Below, one piece after another: positions 1-5,621 of a stretch of 10,285 nt of DNA. The notes beneath the pieces are model-generated. The model had not been told where the DNA came from and did no database searches. It saw nothing but the letters and a program-made list of their open reading frames with translations. Position 1 is the first letter of the stretch. Every line of letters begins with the position of its first letter. The stretch is taken from contig CAZFWV010000246.1 in NCBI GenBank assembly GCA_964522605.1, positions 1-10,285 on the forward strand, read 5' to 3'. Both the position numbers and the translations under genes were made by a program. Source of the stretch: CAVZLD01 sp964522605. GTDB lineage: Bacteria > Planctomycetota > Planctomycetia > Pirellulales > Pirellulaceae.

Positions 1-21
1 GAAGAATGAACGGAAGATCAT

Positions 22-51
22 CCTCGCCTGACGGCTGCGGGTTAAACGAAT
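22..51 (+). repeat. Dispersed intergenic repeat, copy A
   Basis: This 30-bp block reads CCTCGCCTG, then ACGGCTGCGG, then GTTAAACGAAT. It matches 29 of 30 positions of the block at 5577-5606, the only difference being A at 31 against G. It also matches, in inverted orientation and less exactly, the block at 5465-5493. It lies upstream of the glycosyltransferase gene. Three copies in gene-free DNA within 10 kb suggest a REP-like family spread through the genome. Whether copy A has its own inverted partner cannot be seen, because the window begins 21 bases before it. I see no gene or other signal between this repeat and the glycosyltransferase start. Confidence 0.75.
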
Positions 52-196
52 CGCCGCTGGGAGGATGTTGTAACTTCATTCGAGCCAGCAACTTAAAAGC
101 TGCATGACCTCACAGGCGAAATGTTTCCATCTTTTCCGATTTTCGGATCGCGAGTACAAACTCGTGCTTGGAAATAAGTCGCGAAGTCGCGAAGTT

Positions 197-203
197 GCAG
201 GGA
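197..203 (+). promoter_or_regulatory. Ribosome binding site deciding the glycosyltransferase start
   Basis: GCAGGGA lies 8 bases before the ATG at 212. That spacing favours 212 over the in-frame ATG at 203, which sits almost on top of the purine run, and over the far upstream ATG at 104. Confidence 0.5.
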
Positions 204-211
204 TGCCAGCG

Positions 212-1285
212 ATGCACATCATGCAAATTGTGTCCGGGACGGCCGTCAACGGTGCGGCGGTGACTTGCCTGGAGATTACCCGGGGCTTGCTGCAGCGCGG
301 CCACCGAATCACGCTCGTTTGTCGTCCCAGATCCTGGATTGCGGATCAACTGTCGAACGAGTGCAACGAGGTCATTCTGTCTGACCTGCACCGCTGGCCA
401 TTGGATGAGCTGCGCCGGATTGCGAAATGGGCGCGTGATCAGCACGTGGATGTCGTCCACACGCACATGAGTCGCGCGAACTTCTTCGGGGTCTTGTTGC
501 GACAATTGCATGGGATTCCCTGCATTGCCACTGCCAACAACCGACACGTTCAGCTGCATTGGATGTTCAACGACTACGTCGTCGCCGCATCCGAAGCCAC
601 GCGGCGCTTCCACCGACGCTTCAATCTCGTCCCCAGCAAACGAATCGGCGTGATTTACAATTTCATCGATGACCAGGCTTATCACCGGAGTGATGCCCAG
701 GCGCGAGATCATCTGCGAGATGAATTGCAGATCGACCGAGACGCACTCGTGCTGGGTGTCGTGGGAGACGTGATCACTCGTAAGGGCCTTCTGCATCTGG
801 TTCGCGCACTGCCGGCGATTGCCGCTGCGGCTCCTGCGGTGCACGTCTTGAGCGTCGGTCACGTTCAGGGCTCGTACGGCGATCAAGTGCAGGCGGAGGC
901 GAAGAGTCGTGGCGTCGCACGGCGACTGACCTTAGCGGGCTCGCGCTCAGATATTGCCGCGCTGCTGTCGACTTTCGATGTTTTCGTCTTGCCCACGTTG
1001 GAGGACACACTGCCGCTGGCGATTCTCGAAGCGATGGCGAGTGGCTTACCGGTCGTCGCGACGACTGTCGGTGGAATTCCCGAATGCGTGGTCGACGGAC
1101 AAACCGGTCGCCTGGTTCGACCGGGAGATGCGAAGCAACTCGCGGAGGCGATCACACAATTGCTGCTCAGTCCATCGTTACGTCAGCAGTGGGGAGCCGC
1201 GGGGCGCGATCGCGTTCGTGAGGTCTTTTCTCGAACAGCTCAGATCGTTCGTTGGGAGCAGGTCCTGCAGCGATTCGCGGCGTAA
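212..1285 (+). CDS. GT-B fold glycosyltransferase, GT4-like
   Basis: Probable cytoplasmic or membrane-associated sugar transferase moving a sugar from a nucleotide-sugar donor, as in surface polysaccharide or glycolipid synthesis. The acceptor is unknown. With the start at 212 it has 357 residues, usual for GT4. The N-terminal half opens with a Rossmann strand and glycine-containing loop (MHIMQIVSGTAVNGAAV), then a VVHTHMSRAN segment, typical of the acceptor-side domain. The C-terminal half has GVVGDVITRKGL and then EDTLPLAILEAMASGLPVVAT, the GT4 donor-site signature (about residues 264-284). The first acidic residue of the usual E-x7-E is here Asp, directly preceded by Glu. The open frame extends back to ATG 104, but those 36 residues look unlike a GT-B N-terminus and lack a better ribosome site. 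No glycan genes are visible nearby, so the pathway is open. It converges with the membrane gene ending at 1364. Confidence 0.9.
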   Translation: MHIMQIVSGTAVNGAAVTCLEITRGLLQRGHRITLVCRPRSWIADQLSNECNEVILSDLHRWPLDELRRIAKWARDQHVDVVHTHMSRANFFGVLLRQLHGIPCIATANNRHVQLHWMFNDYVVAASEATRRFHRRFNLVPSKRIGVIYNFIDDQAYHRSDAQARDHLRDELQIDRDALVLGVVGDVITRKGLLHLVRALPAIAAAAPAVHVLSVGHVQGSYGDQVQAEAKSRGVARRLTLAGSRSDIAALLSTFDVFVLPTLEDTLPLAILEAMASGLPVVATTVGGIPECVVDGQTGRLVRPGDAKQLAEAITQLLLSPSLRQQWGAAGRDRVREVFSRTAQIVRWEQVLQRFAA

Positions 1286-1363
1286 TTCTCGGTGATGCCG
1301 GGACCGACGTAAGAATCCACCGGCGAGCCTCGGGACGGGCGATTTTCTTCTATGCCCGGACAG

Positions 1364-2464
1364 TTACGAGGCGGTGGACGCCGGCTGGAGGTTGCGTTTG
1401 ACGACCAGGATCGCGGTGAAGATCAAGGCCGCATTGAGTGCCAGGAAAGCAAGAAACAGCGGCAATCCTCCAACGCTGGCCGCCGCAGCGTGCTCGTCGT
1501 AGAGGGCTTGAATGTCGATGGCCGCCAGTCTCCGCAATTCACGCACGACCGTGGCGCTCAGCAACGTCACGACGAGTGCCACGGTGGCAACGCCGAGGGC
1601 GACCGGTGAGAGTGATCGCTTGCGCCACATCACGAACCAGGCGGCCATTTGACTTGCCCAGCCCACGAAGGCCAGCCCGACATAAAACGCTCCCCCATCG
1701 CGAAGGAGCGCACCGCGTGTATTTGCGTTAAGACTCAAGAAGTACACCAGGGCGGCCAACGCGCTCGCCAGAAGTGCGGCCAGCGCGATGCGCAACAGAC
1801 GCGGGACCGGTGATTCGGGCCACGGTGTGCCGCGTCGCAGGTGAAACTGGACTTGCCAGCCGAGCAGAACTGCCAGCGTCGGAAAGGCGCCCACATACCA
1901 AACTGCCAATCGCGGCAATTGCTCTCGACTCCAATACACGAGTCTTCCCGACGCGTATTGTTCTGCCCACTGATCCTGCGCAAGTCCCAGCAAATGATTC
2001 TCGGTCCAGGACCAGGCGACGAAAAGAAAACAGATTCCGGCGGCCAACGCGATGCCGATACGAAAACCCAACGGCCATCGATCGACACCTTTCGCTTTTC
2101 GCAGATAAAGCAGATAGAAAGCCAGGATCAGGACAGGCAAGATGCTCATCCAACGATGAAACAGCAGCAGGTTCGCCGTGTAGAACGATTGTTTGTACAG
2201 CAATTGTAGAAACAGTAGCGGTGCGATTGCGGCCGTGATCGCGACACCGAGGGCAAATGGCATCCAGTCGCGCAGCAGCTGGCTGAGCGGATTCCTTCCC
2301 GTCGCCGCATGTTCGGGCTTCGCGAAACAAGCGGTCGCGGCCCAGTAGGTTGAGCCGGCCAAGACATAATTCATCGGCACGACATGCAGCAGAAGTGTCA
2401 AGACGTAGAGCGTCAGATAGAACGTTGTCGGCCAGGGGTATCCGAATGGGAAAAAGATGTCCAT
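1364..2464 (-). CDS. Polytopic membrane protein, probable CydA-superfamily partner subunit
   Basis: A 366-residue membrane protein with about nine hydrophobic segments and no CxxCH. Residues below are numbered from the GTG at 2467. I read it as a diverged paralogue of its upstream neighbour. TM1 carries a histidine at the matching place (H28; H27 in the neighbour). After TM8 comes VVRELRR with E310 and R313, matching FVREGVRKP (also E310, R313) next door and the GWxxxExGRQPW signature of CydA. TM3 has no glutamate at the CydA E99/E107 positions; it carries H104 instead. It therefore probably stabilises the complex, much as CydB or the archaeal second CydA does, and may not bind a full heme set. 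The start is either ATG 2464, sharing one base with the upstream stop (TGATG), or GTG 2467 with a 4-base overlap. Both imply translational coupling, hence one complex. The paralogy is inferred by eye; membrane topology is secure. Confidence 0.8.
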   Translation of the reverse strand: MDIFFPFGYPWPTTFYLTLYVLTLLLHVVPMNYVLAGSTYWAATACFAKPEHAATGRNPLSQLLRDWMPFALGVAITAAIAPLLFLQLLYKQSFYTANLLLFHRWMSILPVLILAFYLLYLRKAKGVDRWPLGFRIGIALAAGICFLFVAWSWTENHLLGLAQDQWAEQYASGRLVYWSREQLPRLAVWYVGAFPTLAVLLGWQVQFHLRRGTPWPESPVPRLLRIALAALLASALAALVYFLSLNANTRGALLRDGGAFYVGLAFVGWASQMAAWFVMWRKRSLSPVALGVATVALVVTLLSATVVRELRRLAAIDIQALYDEHAAAASVGGLPLFLAFLALNAALIFTAILVVKRNLQPASTAS

Positions 2465-3900
2465 CACCGTGTCCGTCTGCCGGAGGATCGCTGTGAAACC
2501 TGGGGAGTCGCCTGAGGCACGCTCGGCTGGGTACCCGCGCTATTGAGATATTCCTGCAACCGTTGCAACACCGCCGGATCGGTGGATGTCCGCCAATCGT
2601 CTGGGTGTCCGTCGTGATGCCAAGTGAGCAACTGAACCAGCGCCTCTAATTCTTCCGCCGTTCCAGCAAATGGCGGCATAAAGGTCTTCGTGTGCTGCAG
2701 CTGCGCGATCATGAGTCGCTTCTGTTCCATCGACCACGCGCCGGTCAACTCGGTCAATCCGTTAACGCCGTCCAGCGTATGACAGACACTGCATTGAAAC
2801 CGGAACACTTTCGCGCCCAGTCGCAATTGGTCATTCGCGTACCGCGCGTCGTCCAATAGCGGATACGGATCTGTGTCGGCGATGCCGTTCTCTCGGAACC
2901 AGACCAGTTCATCCTGGCGGATCGAGTTTGAGTAGAGTGTATTGCGGATCGTGTACGGCTTCCGGACTCCTTCCCGCACGAATTCGCCGCCGGCTGTGGC
3001 AGCCATCGCCAGGGCGAGAAGCATCGAGGCCGTAGCGGCGTTGATGTACATCCGCAAACCGGCGATGCCGACGATGGCGTACAGCCCGATCAACAGGGAA
3101 GCACTCACCCCCAGCGTCATGAACATGGTCATCGCCACACTGCCGCCGGTGACCCATGCACGACTGTCGGCAGGCATCGCGGCGAAGTACCAAAGTCCCA
3201 ACAGGGGCATTAGCAGCATCGGCATGAGGAAATGTCCGGCCTTGCGGATGATCACGGCCTTCTCTTCGCGATTGAAACGCTTCGTCAGATTCACGAGCAG
3301 GCAGGCAGCGAGTGCGGCCAGGGTCATGCAGACGACAGTCCGATACAAAAGGGACGGCCAGAATGTCGGATTGAAGAATCCGCCCCACAAACTGCCGGTC
3401 GCCGTCCAGCTGCCGGGCGTCAACTGCCACGACAGGATCCCGTTGATCCAGAATAGACTCGCCCAGGCGGCCACCGCATAGAACAACAAGAGTCGAAAAC
3501 GAGATCGGTCCGGCAGTCGTTCGCCGTAACGATAGAACAAGTACCCCGCGACCACCTCGAGGCAGAAAAATGTCCATTCCGTCGCCCAGATCCAATGGAA
3601 TTCATCGACCATCAGACCGATCGTACGAGGACTGATCTGGATCGACGTAAACCACATGGCCACTCCGGTTAGTGCGCCGAGTACGAAACTGACCAGAATC
3701 AGCACGCGAAAATAACCGTCGACAAACTTGCGTGCGACGTCGCAGCGGCCCGTTTGTGACAGCCACTGGAAATAACAAAGCAACCAACCGGCACCGATGG
3801 CGAATTGGGCCAGAAACACATGCAGGATCCCGACTCCTCCGATCACCATTCCTTTCATGATCGGACCGAAGTCATGGATTGGATAGAAGTTGAAGTCCAT
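2464..3900 (-). CDS. Cytochrome bd-like oxidase subunit I fused to cytochrome c
   Basis: Inferred oxygen-reductase core of the cytochrome bd superfamily in the cytoplasmic membrane, 478 residues. Residues 16-304 give about eight TM helices that align with E. coli CydA. H27 in TM1 matches H19, E108 and E115 in TM3 match E99 and E107, SLFWINGILSWQLTPGS matches the TM4 end (SALWILVANGWMQNP), and FVREGVRKPY (E310, R313) matches the E445/R448 signature. The heme b558 histidine (H186) falls on Y186/R187, and no long quinol loop exists. A soluble class I cytochrome c follows: CSVCH at 370-374, with a probable distal Met in MPPF (M408). The tail after 455 is rich in Ser, Thr and Pro. Electrons therefore probably enter through heme c. 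A good ribosome site (AAGAAGG at 3907-3913) lies 6 bases before the ATG. It overlaps the next gene. Assignment to the superfamily is strong; oxygen as substrate is inferred. Confidence 0.85.
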   Translation of the reverse strand: MDFNFYPIHDFGPIMKGMVIGGVGILHVFLAQFAIGAGWLLCYFQWLSQTGRCDVARKFVDGYFRVLILVSFVLGALTGVAMWFTSIQISPRTIGLMVDEFHWIWATEWTFFCLEVVAGYLFYRYGERLPDRSRFRLLLFYAVAAWASLFWINGILSWQLTPGSWTATGSLWGGFFNPTFWPSLLYRTVVCMTLAALAACLLVNLTKRFNREEKAVIIRKAGHFLMPMLLMPLLGLWYFAAMPADSRAWVTGGSVAMTMFMTLGVSASLLIGLYAIVGIAGLRMYINAATASMLLALAMAATAGGEFVREGVRKPYTIRNTLYSNSIRQDELVWFRENGIADTDPYPLLDDARYANDQLRLGAKVFRFQCSVCHTLDGVNGLTELTGAWSMEQKRLMIAQLQHTKTFMPPFAGTAEELEALVQLLTWHHDGHPDDWRTSTDPAVLQRLQEYLNSAGTQPSVPQATPQVSQRSSGRRTR

Positions 3901-3906
3901 TTGTGG

Positions 3907-3913
3907 CCTTCTT
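3907..3913 (-). promoter_or_regulatory. Ribosome binding site of the bd-like/cytochrome c gene
   Basis: On the minus strand this reads AAGAAGG, six bases before the ATG at 3900. It supports that start, which also begins right before the conserved TM1. Confidence 0.7.
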
Positions 3914-4073
3914 GAACGCTGCGGAAAGAAAGATCACGCGGCTTGACCGCCGCCATGATCCATGAGGTCGAAGCAAGGACAGTTCTAGCGTAGAGGCTTG
4001 AGGCGGCGGTTGTCCAGGGGCAAGCGGTCTCGCGCCCCGCGGCGAACTGACGCACCCTAGACGCTCGCCGGTA

Positions 4074-4140
4074 CGTAGCCGAAGTCGTGAGACTTCGGAG
4101 GTTCTGGGGTGCGATCCGAATTCTCACGAATTCGGCTACG
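4074..4140. repeat. Paired REP-like hairpins in inverted orientation
   Basis: Two 26-bp units, 4074-4099 and the reverse complement of 4115-4140, are separated by 15 bp and identical at 24 positions. Each contains a perfect 8-bp stem with a 4-base loop: CCGAAGTC-GTGA-GACTTCGG at 4079-4098 and CCGAATTC-TCAC-GAATTCGG at 4116-4135. The two differences between the units are the two sides of a single base pair (G-C in one, T-A in the other), so pairing is kept. The arrangement resembles bacterial BIME/REP pairs. The same family may be dispersed in this genome, which one window cannot show. Confidence 0.75.
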
Positions 4141-4237
4141 AAGCGGACTTCGTTCCGTGCATGCAGGCGAAACGAGTACCGGATTGGCAATCCGTCCTAC
4201 GAGTTGTGCTCTCTTCTTCCTTGGCCAAGAGAACTTC

Positions 4238-4266
4238 GCTCCCGTCCATCCTCTGCGGACGAGAGC
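4238..4266 (-). terminator. Hairpin just after the CsrA-receiver stop; possible terminator
   Basis: GCTCCCGTCC (4238-4247) and GGACGAGAGC (4257-4266) pair at 9 of 10 positions around a 9-base loop. It starts 11 bases beyond the stop codon at 4277. The position suits a 3' end, but no T-run follows on the minus strand. It may be an RNA-stabilising stem or just another member of the hairpin cluster. Confidence 0.3.
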
Positions 4267-4276
4267 GAATGAATGG

Positions 4277-5056
4277 TCAGGCGGCCGATGGTTCCAGTCG
4301 CACGACTTCGCTGGCCATTGCGTCGACGAGCAGACGCGGGTTGAGCGGTTTCGAAAACCAGCGATTCACTTCCTGCCCGTCTGTCGTCAGTCCGCTTTCT
4401 TCCGGTGTACTGCCGCTGATCGCGAAGATCTTGATCCCGCTGAACGCGGCGTTCTTGCGGATTTTGCGTACCGTCGTCGCCCCGTCACAACGTGGCATTC
4501 GCATATCAATCAGAATCACGGTCGGCCGTTTGTGCTGATTGAGGTACTCGATCGCCTCCAGGCCGTCGGCTGCCGTCGCGACCTCATAGCCATGCATTCG
4601 CAAGAACCCTGCCAGCATCTCGCGCTCATTCGGCTCGTCCTCGACTAACAGCGCCGTCGGCTGCTCGGGATCTTCCTCCTCCAGGGCCTGCGGCGGAGGT
4701 GCGAGAGCCTGGTTCTGACTCAATTGCTCGATGTGTTCCACCAGCTTGTCGAACGTCTCTTCCGCGTCCTGGATCCGGCCGCTGTCGACTTCCTGTTTGA
4801 ACAGATGAAGTGCGAGACTCAGGGTGTTCAAGCGATTGCGCAAGTCGTGTCGCAATTCGCGCGGCAGACGCACAACGTGAGTGCGCGACTTTCCTGAATC
4901 CGAACCGTCCTGCAACTCGTCGCGCATGATGCGGACTTCCATCGGCGCCTCGACGCCAACACGGACCGTGGCACCTTTGACCTGCAGAATGTGAACCGTG
5001 ATTCCCAAACCTGGGAAGCAAACTTTTTGTTCGGCCTTGCGGCTAAGAACTAACAT
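4277..5056 (-). CDS. CsrA-like RNA-binding domain fused to a receiver domain
   Basis: A 259-residue cytoplasmic regulator. Residues 1-50 are a CsrA/RsmA domain: MLVLSRKAEQKV, then VKGATVRVGVEAPMEV, then MRDEL. L4, R6 and R45 (R44 of E. coli CsrA) are kept; these mark the RNA-binding faces of the CsrA dimer. Residues 62-115 are helical and carry an H-box-like RHDLRNRLNTL (H70), resembling a kinase dimerisation/phosphoacceptor helix, but no ATPase domain follows. After a Pro/Glu-rich linker, residues 133-250 form a complete receiver: acidic pair E139/D140, phosphoacceptor D184 in LIDMRMP, switch S214 and K236 in SKPLNP. Phosphorylation may thus control RNA binding or dimerisation; that is inference. 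I chose ATG 5056 because CsrA proteins begin MLxLxR and AAGGAG lies 8 bases upstream. The frame is open further, to 5131, but those residues lack CsrA character. The neighbouring kinase is a possible partner. Confidence 0.92.
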   Translation of the reverse strand: MLVLSRKAEQKVCFPGLGITVHILQVKGATVRVGVEAPMEVRIMRDELQDGSDSGKSRTHVVRLPRELRHDLRNRLNTLSLALHLFKQEVDSGRIQDAEETFDKLVEHIEQLSQNQALAPPPQALEEEDPEQPTALLVEDEPNEREMLAGFLRMHGYEVATAADGLEAIEYLNQHKRPTVILIDMRMPRCDGATTVRKIRKNAAFSGIKIFAISGSTPEESGLTTDGQEVNRWFSKPLNPRLLVDAMASEVVRLEPSAA

Positions 5057-5064
5057 GGAAGGGA

Positions 5065-5073
5065 CTCCTTTCC
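5065..5073 (-). promoter_or_regulatory. Ribosome site with overlapping GGA motifs before the CsrA-receiver gene
   Basis: On the minus strand the leader reads AAAGGAAAGGAG, then TCCCTTCC, then the ATG at 5056. AAGGAG (5065-5070) is a strong ribosome site at 8-base spacing and fixes the start. Two GGA triplets (5071-5073 and 5066-5068) fall in or next to it, as in mRNAs blocked by CsrA. GGAA and TTCC around the site can also pair to place the second GGA near a small loop. Autoregulation by the encoded CsrA domain is possible but unproven. Confidence 0.6.
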
Positions 5074-5154
5074 TTTGTGCGGAGGCGTTGCTCTGTGGGT
5101 TGCCGTCTGCCCCCAACGGCGATGCCCACAACCTCCAACTGTGGAATCATAGGT

Positions 5155-5169
5155 GCGGGCTCAGCCCGC
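5155..5169. repeat. GC-rich hairpin in the CsrA-receiver leader region
   Basis: GCGGGC (5155-5160), TCA loop, GCCCGC (5164-5169): a perfect 6-bp GC stem about 100 bases before the start of the CsrA-receiver gene. There is no T-run on the minus strand. It could be a leader RNA stem or another small palindromic repeat; no specific role can be assigned. Confidence 0.5.
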
Positions 5170-5464
5170 GACCGGTATGCCAGTCCGCTTCCTGCGAAAA
5201 ATTCCGGCGTCGTCCCTGCCTGATCTGGCGTTGTTGTCTGCATCAACAGAGCGCCTCGGTTCTCTCACGCCAACATCCCCTCGAGCGGATGGGCGCGAGC
5301 CGACTGGTGCAGCCCTATTCTGTGCAACGGTAGGGTAAACGAGTCTTCGTGACCGGGTCAATAGCGAATTCGTTGCAGCCGTACTGCTGTCACGAGCAAC
5401 GCTAGCGGATCATGGACCGAACCGTTCGTCACGGACCAGCGCGCGACGCGGCGTCGTCGTGACG

Positions 5465-5606
5465 ATTCGTTTAACCCGTAGCCGTAGGCGAGGTCTTCCC
5501 GTGGATGCCCTTGCAATGGGCCATCAACTCCGGAGATATGCGGCTCGACGCCGGGCGATGCCCCGTGTTCATCGAACCTCGCCTGGCGGCTGCGGGTTAA
5601 ACGAAT
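5465..5606. repeat. 142-bp element bounded by 30-bp inverted repeats
   Basis: The left arm (5465-5494, beginning ATTCGTTTAACCCG and ending GGCGAGGT) and the right arm (5576-5606, beginning ACCTCGCCTGGCGG and ending GGTTAAACGAAT) are inverted copies with only a few differences. They enclose 81 bp with no gene. The right arm is nearly identical to the repeat at 22-51. The element begins about 15 bases after the stop of the giant kinase gene, so its RNA could fold into a long 3' stem. It may be a REP-type pair or a small non-autonomous mobile element. Flanking 10-bp direct repeats exist (5451-5460 and 5613-5622), but they are simple GTC-rich sequence set off from the arms by a few bases. Confidence 0.7.
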
Positions 5607-5621
5607 ATTTACGCGTCGTCG

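Larger units (their letters stand above)
3901..4276. other. Gene-free spacer packed with small hairpins
   Basis: This 376-bp gap lies between the stop of the CsrA-receiver gene and the start of the oxidase-like gene, both on the minus strand. I see no convincing gene. The part from 4074 to 4266 carries six short inverted repeats: 4079-4098, 4116-4135, 4138-4153, 4180-4194, 4220-4229 and 4238-4266. None is followed by a T-run on the minus strand, so they do not look like simple intrinsic terminators. The part from 3914 to 4073 should contain the promoter for the oxidase pair, but no clear -35/-10 pair stands out. A 9-bp inverted repeat there (ACCGCCGCC at 3946-3954, GGCGGCGGT at 4002-4010) is of unknown meaning. 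Confidence 0.7.
5057..5621. other. 565-bp gene-free spacer between the two signalling genes
   Basis: No plausible gene is visible on either strand; short open frames here are arginine-rich and cross the repeats. From right to left on the minus strand it holds the inverted-repeat element (5465-5606), then about 300 bp without a recognisable feature, then a hairpin (5155-5169), then the leader of the CsrA-receiver gene. Its size and the strong ribosome site at 5065-5070 suggest that gene has its own promoter here, but I could not pick one out. A stretch around 5328-5343 (GGTAGGGTAAACGAG) weakly resembles the dispersed repeat. Confidence 0.65.

Noticed and set aside
104..211. Longer N-terminus for the glycosyltransferase from ATG 104
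   Set aside because: The added 36 residues do not resemble a GT-B N-terminus, and a better-spaced ribosome site precedes ATG 212.
1286..1363. Bidirectional terminator between convergent genes
   Set aside because: The 78-bp gap has GC-rich stretches and a short T-run but no convincing stem next to it.
4109..4648. Plus-strand open frame running from the hairpin gap into the receiver domain
   Set aside because: Half of it is antisense to the receiver domain and the rest crosses inverted repeats; the encoded sequence looks random.
5057..5131. Upstream start giving a 284-residue CsrA-receiver protein
   Set aside because: CsrA proteins begin directly at MLxLxR, and AAGGAG sits 8 bases before ATG 5056; the extra residues cover the ribosome site and leader.
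5328..5343. Fourth copy of the dispersed repeat
   Set aside because: Only the GGGT-AAACGA core is shared, with a missing base; too short to call.
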